This document shows, in pieces, positions 1-5,050 of a stretch of DNA of 5,050 bases; the first letter of the stretch is position 1; the number at the start of each line of letters is the position of its first letter. The translations under genes and the position numbers were made by a program. The notes under the pieces were generated by a model that saw only the letters and a list, made by a program, of their open reading frames with translations, was not told the origin of the DNA and searched no databases. Origin of the DNA: an uncultured Collinsella sp. (GTDB lineage: Bacteria > Actinomycetota > Coriobacteriia > Coriobacteriales > Coriobacteriaceae); contig CAUBMI010000102.1 in assembly GCA_958436995.1 (NCBI GenBank), forward strand, positions 1-5,050, read 5' to 3'.

Positions 1-98
1 CACGCAAAGGAAAGCACTTAATGTGCTTTCCGTCTTGCGCAGGACTGTAGAGCAGGAAAGTTCATATGCGCCGCCCGGCTCCCGCGGCTCCCGAGGGG
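1..98 (+). repeat. Palindromic repeat element, copy 1 (left part outside window)
   Basis: A 9-bp hairpin stem (9-17 with 23-31) encloses a TTAAT loop. It is extended by a 5-bp outer stem (3-7 with 35-39) across a 1-nt and a 3-nt bulge. The 20 bases caggactgtagagcaggaaa follow at 40-59; the identity with the second copy starts one base earlier, at 39. The reverse complement of this same arrangement is found at 4754-4812. Bases 75-98 are GC-rich and resemble the arm of the second copy (CCGG, two CCC-rich 9-mers, then GGGG), so I take them as this copy's diverged right arm. The matching left arm would lie before base 1 and cannot be checked. The element family is not one I recognise. The outer boundaries are approximate. 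Confidence 0.7.
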
Positions 99-196
99 TA
101 TCTCCCATGCAAAAACTTTTGTTGGGTAAAGTCCGAGGTCAGTGGCGTTTTATAACGAGAAATTCAAAAAAGTTGAAAATCCATTACAAATTTGCG

Positions 197-225
197 TTGA
201 CTTTAGGTAGCTAAAGTTTCATACT
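197..225 (+). promoter_or_regulatory. Sigma-70-type promoter for the cstA leader
   Basis: The -35 box is TTGACT (197-202) and the -10 box is CATACT (220-225), with a 17-bp spacer. Five of six bases match the consensus at -35 and four of six at -10. Upstream, 150-193 is AT-rich with A-tracts, like an UP element. The expected transcription start is near 231-233, giving a leader of about 235 nt before cstA. This is the best promoter match seen in the region upstream of cstA. Confidence 0.6.
200..217. promoter_or_regulatory. Inverted repeat in the promoter spacer, candidate operator
   Basis: ACTTTAG-GTAG-CTAAAGT has perfect 7-bp arms around 4 bp. It overlaps the end of the -35 box and fills most of the spacer before the -10 box, the position expected of a repressor or MerR-type activator site. 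The binding protein is unknown, and no regulator gene is visible in the window. Confidence 0.4.
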
Positions 226-296
226 CCTTTTCAACCACTGGGGGATGTGAACACGCACGGATCGTTCGCATCATGATTGAAGAGGATTTTTTAGAC

Positions 297-341
297 ATGT
301 TCACGCATCAGCTAAACATTATCAGCGTAGTAATTATCTGA
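297..341 (+). CDS. Possible Ile/Val-rich leader peptide (14 aa)
   Basis: The reading frame gives MFTHQLNIISVVII and then TGA. AGAGGA at 281-286 could serve as ribosome-binding site, with a slightly long 10-nt gap. An in-frame ATG at 273 would give 22 residues but has no such site. The last seven codons are ATT ATC AGC GTA GTA ATT ATC: four Ile and two Val. GTA and CTA are unlike the GTC and CTC codons dominant in cstA. The stop codon lies inside the distal strand of the first leader hairpin (338-344), and the codons fill its loop, the layout of amino-acid-sensing leader peptides such as those of ilv operons. The ORF is short enough to be chance, and no homologue can be checked here. Confidence 0.4.
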   Translation: MFTHQLNIISVVII

Positions 342-390
342 TGCGGGTTAGCACATACAGCTAGCCCGTACGATAACGGGCGGCTGATGA

Positions 391-431
391 AGATGAGGGC
401 CGTCGAGCGCAACCGACGGCCCTCATTTTTT
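391..431 (+). terminator. Intrinsic terminator in the cstA leader
   Basis: ATGAGGGCCGTCG (393-405) pairs perfectly with CGACGGCCCTCAT (414-426) around an 8-nt loop, and the strand runs into TTTTTT (426-431). It lies downstream of the promoter and 35 nt before the cstA start. It therefore either attenuates cstA or ends a short leader RNA. A terminator for an unseen upstream gene is less likely, since no gene is visible in 99-390 apart from the short leader peptide. Confidence 0.85.
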
Positions 432-452
432 ATGTCTGGGAAGTTCTTTTTA

Positions 453-459
453 GAGGAGG
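453..459 (+). promoter_or_regulatory. Ribosome-binding site of cstA
   Basis: GAGGAGG lies 7 nt before ATG 467 and is a near-perfect Shine-Dalgarno match. An ATG-TAA pair (462-467) overlaps the start as ATGTAATG, but its ATG is only 2 nt from the GAGGAGG and is unlikely to be used. Confidence 0.9.
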
Positions 460-466
460 AAATGTA

Positions 467-2356
467 ATGAACGGAGTTTTGCTCATGGTTGTGGCTGCGG
501 CGGTGCTCGCCTGCGGCTATCTGGGCTACGGTCGCTGGTTGGCCAACAAGTGGGGCGTTGACAAAGAGGCCCTCACGCCGGCCAAGCGCATGAAGGACGG
601 TAAGAGCTTCTCGCCTGTCTCCGCCTTCACCGCGTTCTCGCACCAGTTCAGTTCGATCTGCGGTGCCGGCCCCGTCACGGGTACGATTGTCGCCATGGCC
701 TTTGGCTGGCTGCCCGTCGTGCTCTGGGTCCTCGTCGGCGGCATCTTCTTTGGCGCCGTTCACGACTTTGGTGCCCTGTACGCTTCGATGAAGAACAACG
801 GCAAGTCGCTCGCTCAGCTCATCGAGAAGTACATCGGCAAGACTGGCCGTCGCCTGTTCCTGCTGTTCTGCTGGCTGTTCTGCATCATCGTCATCGCCGC
901 TTTCACCGACATGGTCTGCAAGACGTTCATGTTCACCCCGGCCGTTGACGCTTCTGGTGCTGCTACCGGTGCCATCGACTTCACCAAGTCCTATGCCGCC
1001 GGCTGCGCTGGTACCATCTCCATCCTGTTCACCTTCGTCGCTATCGCCTTTGGTTGGGCCCAGAAGAAGTTCAACCTCACCGGTGCTACCGAGTTCGTCA
1101 CCGGCGTGGTCCTCATGGTTCTCATGTTTGCCGTCGGTATGCAGTTCCCGGTCTACCTGGATAAGTTCCAGTGGTTCGCCGTCGTCATGGTCTACCTGGT
1201 CTTCGCTGGCGCTATGCCCATCCAGATGCTCAAGACCCCGCGTGACTACCTCACTTCCATCATGATGATCGTTATGATCGTTTGCGCTGTCCTCGGTATC
1301 GTCGTCCTGGGTGTTAACGGCCAGGCCACCATCACCGCTCCGGCCTTTACCGGCTTCTCCAGCGCTTCTGGCATGATGTTCCCGGTCCTGTTTGTTTCCG
1401 TTGCCTGCGGTGCCCTCTCCGGCTTCCACAGCCTCGTTTCTTCTGGTACCTCCTCCAAGCAGGTCGAGAAGGAGCAGGACGCCGTCAAGGTCGGTTATGG
1501 CGCCATGATCGTCGAGTCCTTCGTCGGCATCCTTGCCATCATCGTCGCCGGCATCATGTTCTCCGATATGAACACCGCCGGCACCGGTGCCCTCAACGCC
1601 GGCGTCGCTTCCACCCCGTTCCAGATCTTCGCCGCTGGCATCTCCCGCGGTATGCAGGCCTTCGGTGTTGACGGCACGCTCGCTACCGTCTTCATGACCA
1701 TGAACGTCTCCGCTCTGGCCCTGACCTCGCTCGATGCCGTCGCCCGCATCGCCCGCACCTCGTTCTCCGAGTTCTTTGCCCAGACCAACGACGCCCTGGC
1801 CATCGAGTCCAAGGCCGGCTACATGAAGGTTCTCGGCAACCCCTGGTTCGCCACGGTCGTCACCCTGCTTCCCGGTCTCGCCCTCGCCTTTGGCGGCTAT
1901 GCCAACATCTGGCCGCTCTTTGGTGCTTCCAACCAGCTGCTCGGCGGCATGACCATGATCACCCTCGCCGTGTTCTGCAAGTGCACCGGCCGCAAGGGCT
2001 GGATGCTCTACGTGCCCGTCGCCTTCCTGCTCTGCTGCACCTTCACCTCGCTGGTCCAGAGCGCCATGGGCTGCATGACCGCTGTCCAGGCTTACGGCTT
2101 CTTCGGCACCATCCCGGCTACCGCCACCACGGCCGCCGTCTCCGTCGCCGCCACCAAGGGCTTGCAGCTCGTTTTCGCCGTCCTGCTGATGGTCCTGGGC
2201 CTCATCGTCGCCGTCAACTGCCTCAAGGAGTTCTTCGGCAAGGAGGCCGGCTCCATGCCCGACGAGGAGCCCGAGTGGTCCGAGATGGGCAAGGCCGAGT
2301 ACGGTCGCGCCGCTGCCGCTGAAGCTCCTGCCGACGCCGAGGCCGCCAAGGCCTAG
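467..2356 (+). CDS. cstA: CstA-family transporter (carbon starvation protein A)
   Basis: This is a 629-residue polytopic inner-membrane protein. CstA proteins take up pyruvate in E. coli and have been linked to peptide uptake in other bacteria. The family core is clear: residues 59-72 (HQFSSICGAGPVTG) match the E. coli segment GHHFAAIAGAGP, followed by GAVHDF near 96-101 and NGKSL near 111-115. The segment ACGALSGFHSLVSSGTSS (about 313-330) and YGAMIVESFVG (344-354) match the second conserved block. Many hydrophobic segments run from residue 3 to about 590. The C-terminal tail (about 595-629) is hydrophilic, then Ala/Glu-rich. The protein is shorter than E. coli CstA (about 700 residues). The start follows from the strong ribosome-binding site. 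Codons are strongly biased to C-ending forms, suggesting high expression. It is preceded by an attenuator-like leader and followed by its own terminator. The substrate here (pyruvate or peptides) cannot be read from the sequence. Confidence 0.95.
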   Translation: MNGVLLMVVAAAVLACGYLGYGRWLANKWGVDKEALTPAKRMKDGKSFSPVSAFTAFSHQFSSICGAGPVTGTIVAMAFGWLPVVLWVLVGGIFFGAVHDFGALYASMKNNGKSLAQLIEKYIGKTGRRLFLLFCWLFCIIVIAAFTDMVCKTFMFTPAVDASGAATGAIDFTKSYAAGCAGTISILFTFVAIAFGWAQKKFNLTGATEFVTGVVLMVLMFAVGMQFPVYLDKFQWFAVVMVYLVFAGAMPIQMLKTPRDYLTSIMMIVMIVCAVLGIVVLGVNGQATITAPAFTGFSSASGMMFPVLFVSVACGALSGFHSLVSSGTSSKQVEKEQDAVKVGYGAMIVESFVGILAIIVAGIMFSDMNTAGTGALNAGVASTPFQIFAAGISRGMQAFGVDGTLATVFMTMNVSALALTSLDAVARIARTSFSEFFAQTNDALAIESKAGYMKVLGNPWFATVVTLLPGLALAFGGYANIWPLFGASNQLLGGMTMITLAVFCKCTGRKGWMLYVPVAFLLCCTFTSLVQSAMGCMTAVQAYGFFGTIPATATTAAVSVAATKGLQLVFAVLLMVLGLIVAVNCLKEFFGKEAGSMPDEEPEWSEMGKAEYGRAAAAEAPADAEAAKA

Positions 2357-2395
2357 TCGGTCGGACGGGTTGAATCTCCCATCTATTTGACTCGG

Positions 2396-2434
2396 AAAGA
2401 CCGGGTCCGCAATCAAGCGGACCCGGTCTTTTTT
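2396..2434 (+). terminator. Intrinsic terminator after cstA
   Basis: AAGACCGGGTCCGC (2397-2410) pairs perfectly with GCGGACCCGGTCTT (2417-2430) around AATCAA, and the strand continues as TTTT up to 2434. It lies 40 bases past the cstA stop. It should separate cstA from the next gene. Confidence 0.93.
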
Positions 2435-2475
2435 CTTGTGAGAACAGGTGGTGCAAGGGCGTTCTCGCAGATGTT

Positions 2476-2505
2476 TTGCGTGGGTAGGCTCGTGCGTTGT
2501 ACCAT
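2476..2505 (+). promoter_or_regulatory. Weak candidate promoter for the Toprim gene
   Basis: TTGCGT (2476-2481) and TACCAT (2500-2505) are 18 bp apart and match the -35 and -10 consensus only partly (three and four of six). It is the best pair I see between the cstA terminator and the gene. A promoter is needed there if the terminator works. Confidence 0.25.
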
Positions 2506-2530
2506 ATGAACGTATATGTGTGCATATGAA
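2503..2530. repeat. Two CATATGAA direct repeats 20 bp apart
   Basis: CATATGAA occurs at 2503-2510 and again at 2523-2530, exactly 20 bp apart, or about two helical turns. Each contains the palindrome CATATG. The second overlaps the ribosome-binding region of the next gene. This is a possible binding site for a dimeric regulator, or chance in a short AT-rich patch. Confidence 0.3.
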
Positions 2531-2535
2531 AGGGG
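2529..2535 (+). promoter_or_regulatory. Ribosome-binding site that decides a GTG start
   Basis: AAAGGGG lies 4 nt before GTG 2540. The in-frame ATG 24 bases upstream (2516) has no purine-rich site in front of it and would place this sequence inside the coding region. GTG 2540 is therefore preferred. Confidence 0.6.
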
Positions 2536-2539
2536 CCCC

Positions 2540-4714
2540 GTGGCCAAGACGGTATATTCCGATAATCAAAACAATGTCGATGCTCTGGCTGAGCGTCTGA
2601 GCAGCCAGACATCGCTTTCTGCCGAGCGCGCCAAGCTGGTTGCCTACGACCTGCTCTGCCGCAAGGCGCTCAAGATTAAGTCGAGCGCGCTGGCGCAGAT
2701 TTTCCGCTCCGTCGATAAGGAATGCGACACCAAGGCGATGCGCGATGAGCTTATCGCGGCAAATATCGTGACCAAGATCGAGGGCAGCGGCATTAACGGT
2801 CGCCCGGCGTTCTATACCATCAATGTCGAGATCCGCGATGCCCAGGAGCAGCCTGCCGAGTCCGTCGAAGATTTTGTCGTCGAGGATTCCGCTGACGTGC
2901 CTGCTGTGGAAGAAGCTGCTCCGCGTGAGCATGTCGATACCGATGAGTTGCTCGATGAGAACGTCGTGCGTGCCTTTACGGCCAAGGCGGGACGCGGCGG
3001 TTTTGGCGGGGGTGGCAAGCGCGATGCGCAGCGCCGCGCCCAGCAGGAGCGCTTCCGTCGTGCCGTTGCTCAAAAGGGTGAGACGGATGCCGAGGCTGTT
3101 GAGAACGAGGTTGCTGCCGAGTCGCAGAAGCCCGCGAAGGAGCAAAAGCCCGTGGAGGCCCAAGAGCCCAAGCGTCGTCGCGGTGCTCACTTTAAGGCTG
3201 CGCAGCAGGATGTCGCGCATGAGGCTGAAGAGCCTTCCGAGGTTGCAGACGATGTTGAGGAGTCTGCCAAGAGGGCTCCGGGTTCGTGTCGTCCCGGCCG
3301 CGGTTTTGTGGGACGCGCGTATCCCGTAAAGCGTCAGGAGAAGGGCGAGTCGGTTTCGACCACCCAGGACGAGAAGGCCGTTGAGCCGGTGGCTCGCGAG
3401 CAGAAGCCTGTTGAGCCGCAGCTTGAGGTTGCTGCCGAGGCCAAGGGCCAGCAGCCTACTGACGAGCGGACGGAGCAGAGCGCGTCGAGCAGGCCTCGCC
3501 GTCGTCGTCACCGTGGCGGCCGCAGTTCCCATGCCGAGACTGCGTCCGAGAAGACCACGCCGCAGGACGAGGGTGCGAAGGCCGAGGTTTCTTCGGGACA
3601 GCCTAAGCGTCAGCCGGCGAAGGAGAGCAAGTCCGATCGCCCGCAGAAGCAGGCGTCTATGCCGAAGCGCGAGCGCAATTCCCAAGGCGATTCTAAACGC
3701 AAGTCTCAGAAGAAGCCGGAGTCTTCCGCAGCAGGTACTGCTGTCCAGCAGCCCAAGTCGGCCGTTCGCGGTGAGGTATCGGCGTTCGCCCTTGCCCGCG
3801 TTTTAGGCAGGCAGCTGCTCAAGGTTGTCCCTACGCCTACGGCGCTCTCTAAGATCAAGGAGCAGCAGACACAGATCGTAAAGGTCGAGGGCAAGGACGG
3901 CAAAAAGGCTCCGCAGCGCACTCAGCACAACGAGATGTCCAACCGCAAGATTGCCGAGGAAATCGCAATCATCCAGGCTTGGATCGAGCAAAACCGAGGT
4001 GCCGATACGCCGGTTGCCTCGCGCCGCCAGCGTGCCTACCAGATTTTTAACGATGAGAAGGCCTTTGACGGCAAGCACGGTGAGCGCCTGATAAGGCGCA
4101 TGACCGAAAAGGGCATCAGCATGCAGGCGATCAAGGTCGCCCCCAACCGCCCCGTGCACTTTACGGGTTTCTTTACGCTGGGCGCCGACAAGCCGTTCAT
4201 TATGGTTGAGAACCTGGATACCTACGACGAGATCGTCAAGCTGCTGCGTGGCCGCAAGCACGCCAAGCTCTTTGGCATCAAGGTGGGCGGCGTGATTTTT
4301 GGCGGCGGATGCAAGGCGAGCGTCTCGCATGCCCTGGACGATTATCTGGCCGAGATCGGCTATCGCTTTAACTACGTCTACTACGTGGGCGATATCGACC
4401 GCGAGGGCGCGCGCATCGTCGAGCAGGCTCGCAATGCCAATGTGGTTGAGATTCGCCTGCATGCCGGCATGTACCGCGCCATGCTCGCCGAGCATAAGCG
4501 TCGCGTGAAGGCCGGCGGCGAGTGCGAGTCCGCGGCTGCCAACCAGGGCGTGCCGCAGAACTTGGCGGCGACGATCAAGGATCTGCCCATGGTCACGCGC
4601 GTGCAGTTCCGCAATGTGCTACGTGAAGGCGGGCGCATTCCGCAGGAGATTCTGATGACTGCCGACTATCGGGATGGCGACTCAGGAAGCTTCGACCGCA
4701 TGCTGAACAACTAA
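2540..4714 (+). CDS. JetD/DUF2220-type Toprim protein with winged-helix-like N-terminus and long disordered linker
   Basis: The protein has 724 residues from GTG 2540 (732 from ATG 2516). Residues about 20-97 look like a winged helix: helices, then GINGRPAFYTINVE as a wing. Residues about 98-407 are low complexity, rich in E, K, R, Q, A and P, with EQKPVE at 201 and 287, GRGGFGGGGKR near 151-161 and RPRRRRHRGGR at 318-328. The C-terminal part holds RRQRAYQIFNDEKAF, then VENLDTYDEIV (acidic E557), GVIFGGGCK (G588-G590) and YYVGDIDREG (D618, D620, G623). This matches the Toprim pattern Glu plus DxD and most resembles the JetD C-terminal family, whose Wadjet member is the nuclease subunit. No jetA, jetB or jetC gene is in the window. 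Toprim assignment is firm, the JetD family likely, and function (DNA nuclease, defence, RNA processing) unknown. A repeat element follows the stop by 8 bases. Confidence 0.85.
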   Translation: MAKTVYSDNQNNVDALAERLSSQTSLSAERAKLVAYDLLCRKALKIKSSALAQIFRSVDKECDTKAMRDELIAANIVTKIEGSGINGRPAFYTINVEIRDAQEQPAESVEDFVVEDSADVPAVEEAAPREHVDTDELLDENVVRAFTAKAGRGGFGGGGKRDAQRRAQQERFRRAVAQKGETDAEAVENEVAAESQKPAKEQKPVEAQEPKRRRGAHFKAAQQDVAHEAEEPSEVADDVEESAKRAPGSCRPGRGFVGRAYPVKRQEKGESVSTTQDEKAVEPVAREQKPVEPQLEVAAEAKGQQPTDERTEQSASSRPRRRRHRGGRSSHAETASEKTTPQDEGAKAEVSSGQPKRQPAKESKSDRPQKQASMPKRERNSQGDSKRKSQKKPESSAAGTAVQQPKSAVRGEVSAFALARVLGRQLLKVVPTPTALSKIKEQQTQIVKVEGKDGKKAPQRTQHNEMSNRKIAEEIAIIQAWIEQNRGADTPVASRRQRAYQIFNDEKAFDGKHGERLIRRMTEKGISMQAIKVAPNRPVHFTGFFTLGADKPFIMVENLDTYDEIVKLLRGRKHAKLFGIKVGGVIFGGGCKASVSHALDDYLAEIGYRFNYVYYVGDIDREGARIVEQARNANVVEIRLHAGMYRAMLAEHKRRVKAGGECESAAANQGVPQNLAATIKDLPMVTRVQFRNVLREGGRIPQEILMTADYRDGDSGSFDRMLNN

Positions 4715-4722
4715 ATTCCGCC

Positions 4723-4859
4723 GGCCCCGGGAGAGCGGGGACACCGGCTTAGGTTTCCTGCTCTACAGTCCTGCTCACGACGGAGGCCACATTAAGTGGC
4801 CTCCTGTTCGTGCGGAACTCGCGATAAACCTAAGCCGGTGTCCCCGCTCTCCCGGGGCC
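4723..4859 (-). repeat. Palindromic repeat element, copy 2, with 34-bp perfect terminal arms
   Basis: The arms 4723-4756 and 4826-4859 are perfect reverse complements over 34 bp, beginning GGCCCCGGGAGAGCGGGG. They enclose a 69-bp centre with its own hairpin. Relative to copy 1 (1-98) it is inverted, and 21 bases (4754-4774) are identical to the reverse complement of 39-59. No obvious target-site duplication flanks it, and no T-run follows either arm, so it is not a standard terminator. The MITE-like layout is inferred. It sits 8 bases after the Toprim gene stop, so it may form the 3' end of that mRNA. Confidence 0.85.
4776..4812 (-). repeat. Nested hairpin at the centre of repeat copy 2
   Basis: GGAGGCCAC (4782-4790) pairs with GTGGCCTCC (4796-4804) around ATTAA. 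CACGA (4776-4780) pairs with TCGTG (4808-4812) outside it, across 1-nt and 3-nt bulges. It corresponds to the hairpin at 3-39 read on the opposite strand. Three of the nine inner base pairs differ, each by a paired change. Confidence 0.8.
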
Positions 4860-5040
4860 TGTCGTGGCTTGGCCGTTGCATGCGGCTCGCTTTTCGGAAC
4901 GGGGCTGACGGACACGTTCCGAAATCTACCACCGTCGCTGTACAGGGTGTCTATAAAGAGCCGTGGCCAAAAAACGGCAAATATGAGTACTGATACTCTT
5001 TTAGTAGCAGTAATTTTGACCAAATTTAAGGTGATTTGAC
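4860..5040. other. Intergenic region with one inverted repeat
   Basis: I see no gene in these 181 bases. TTTCGGAAC (4892-4900) pairs with GTTCCGAAA (4916-4924) around a 15-nt loop; no T-run follows, so it is not a clear terminator and may be a binding site. A smaller GAGTA-CTGA-TACTC repeat lies at 4985-4998. The last 70 bases are AT-rich, as expected upstream of a gene. No convincing -35/-10 pair was found. Confidence 0.5.
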
Positions 5041-5050
5041 GTGTCGATCG
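5041..5050 (+). CDS. Possible start of a further gene (GTG, cut by window end)
   Basis: AAGGTGAT (5028-5035) matches part of the Shine-Dalgarno consensus and lies 5 nt before GTG 5041. Only three codons (Met-Ser-Ile if GTG initiates) are visible, so no product can be named. Confidence 0.35.

Larger units (their letters stand above)
247..431 (+). promoter_or_regulatory. Structured 5' leader of cstA, candidate transcription attenuator
   Basis: Several complementary segments precede the terminator. GTGAACA (247-253) pairs with TGTTCAC (298-304). GCATCAG (305-311) can pair with CTGATGC (338-344), while the overlapping CATCAGC (306-312) can pair instead with GCTGATG (383-389). GGGTTAGC (345-352) pairs with GCTAGCCC (360-367) with one G-T wobble. 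GCCCGT (364-369) pairs with ACGGGC (376-381). The last two hairpins share 364-367 and so exclude each other, and the first segment has two competing partners. Competing pairings in front of an intrinsic terminator are typical of attenuators and riboswitches. I do not recognise a known riboswitch class, and no T-box sequence is present. Pairings were found by eye, without folding energies. Confidence 0.5.

Noticed and set aside
23..214. 63-codon open frame on the + strand
   Set aside because: It begins inside the repeat hairpin, has no ribosome-binding site, and runs through the repeat arm and into the cstA promoter. Composition changes along it.
232..431. T-box or known riboswitch in the cstA leader
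   Set aside because: No T-box consensus, and I do not recognise the conserved cores of the SAM, glycine, lysine, THF, ZTP or cyclic-di-GMP classes.
462..467. ATG-TAA start-stop overlapping the cstA start codon
   Set aside because: The ATG is only 2 nt from the Shine-Dalgarno, too close for efficient initiation; most likely chance.
308..3685. A 1125-codon open frame on the minus strand across cstA, the intergenic gap and most of the Toprim gene
   Set aside because: It is antisense to two well-supported genes, crosses a terminator, and its product is Leu/Arg-rich then Gly/Glu/Asp-rich low complexity. Rare TTA, CTA and TCA codons in the sense genes explain its openness.
3803..4495. 230-codon minus-strand frame opposite the Toprim domain
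   Set aside because: It mirrors the conserved Toprim coding region and has no independent start signals; a codon-bias shadow.
2540..4714. A full Wadjet defence operon
   Set aside because: Only the JetD-like gene is present. The upstream gene is a transporter and no SMC, kleisin or KITE-like gene is in the window.
4723..4859. CRISPR array or ordinary rho-independent terminator
   Set aside because: There is only one inverted pair with no repeated spacer units, and no T-run follows either arm.

Overview
The window looks like a high-GC chromosomal segment from a Coriobacteriia-type actinobacterium, most like Collinsella. That guess rests on the GC-rich, C-ending codon use in the transporter gene, the Ala/Arg/Glu-rich disordered protein style, and the look of the two proteins; no rRNA or other marker is present. 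Two complete genes lie on the + strand, each with its own start signals. A palindromic repeat family lies at both outer ends.

Layout. Positions 1-98 hold most of one copy of a structured repeat, cut by the window edge. Positions 99-466 hold no large gene: an AT-rich stretch, a good sigma-70-type promoter (197-225) with an inverted repeat in its spacer, and a leader of about 235 nt. The leader carries a possible 14-codon Ile/Val-rich peptide, alternative hairpins and a canonical intrinsic terminator (391-431) before the next gene. Positions 467-2356 encode a CstA-family (carbon starvation protein A) inner-membrane transporter, followed by a strong terminator (2396-2434). Positions 2540-4714 encode a 724-residue protein with an N-terminal winged-helix-like segment, about 310 residues of charged low-complexity linker with RGG/poly-Arg patches, and a C-terminal Toprim domain of the JetD/DUF2220 type with acidic residues in place. 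Eight bases after its stop, a second copy of the repeat (4723-4859) lies in opposite orientation, with 34-bp perfect arms around a nested hairpin. Positions 4860-5040 are intergenic, and a GTG preceded by a ribosome-binding site at 5041 may start another gene.

How the parts work together. The two genes probably form separate transcription units, because a strong terminator lies between them. The terminator inside the cstA leader implies that transcription into cstA is conditional; the Ile/Val codons make leader-peptide attenuation the simplest model, but this is inference. The JetD-like protein has no JetA/B/C partner in view, so its role in defence is open. The most unusual signals are the stand-alone JetD-like Toprim protein, the cstA leader, and the paired palindromic elements, whose hairpins differ by three compensatory base-pair changes.
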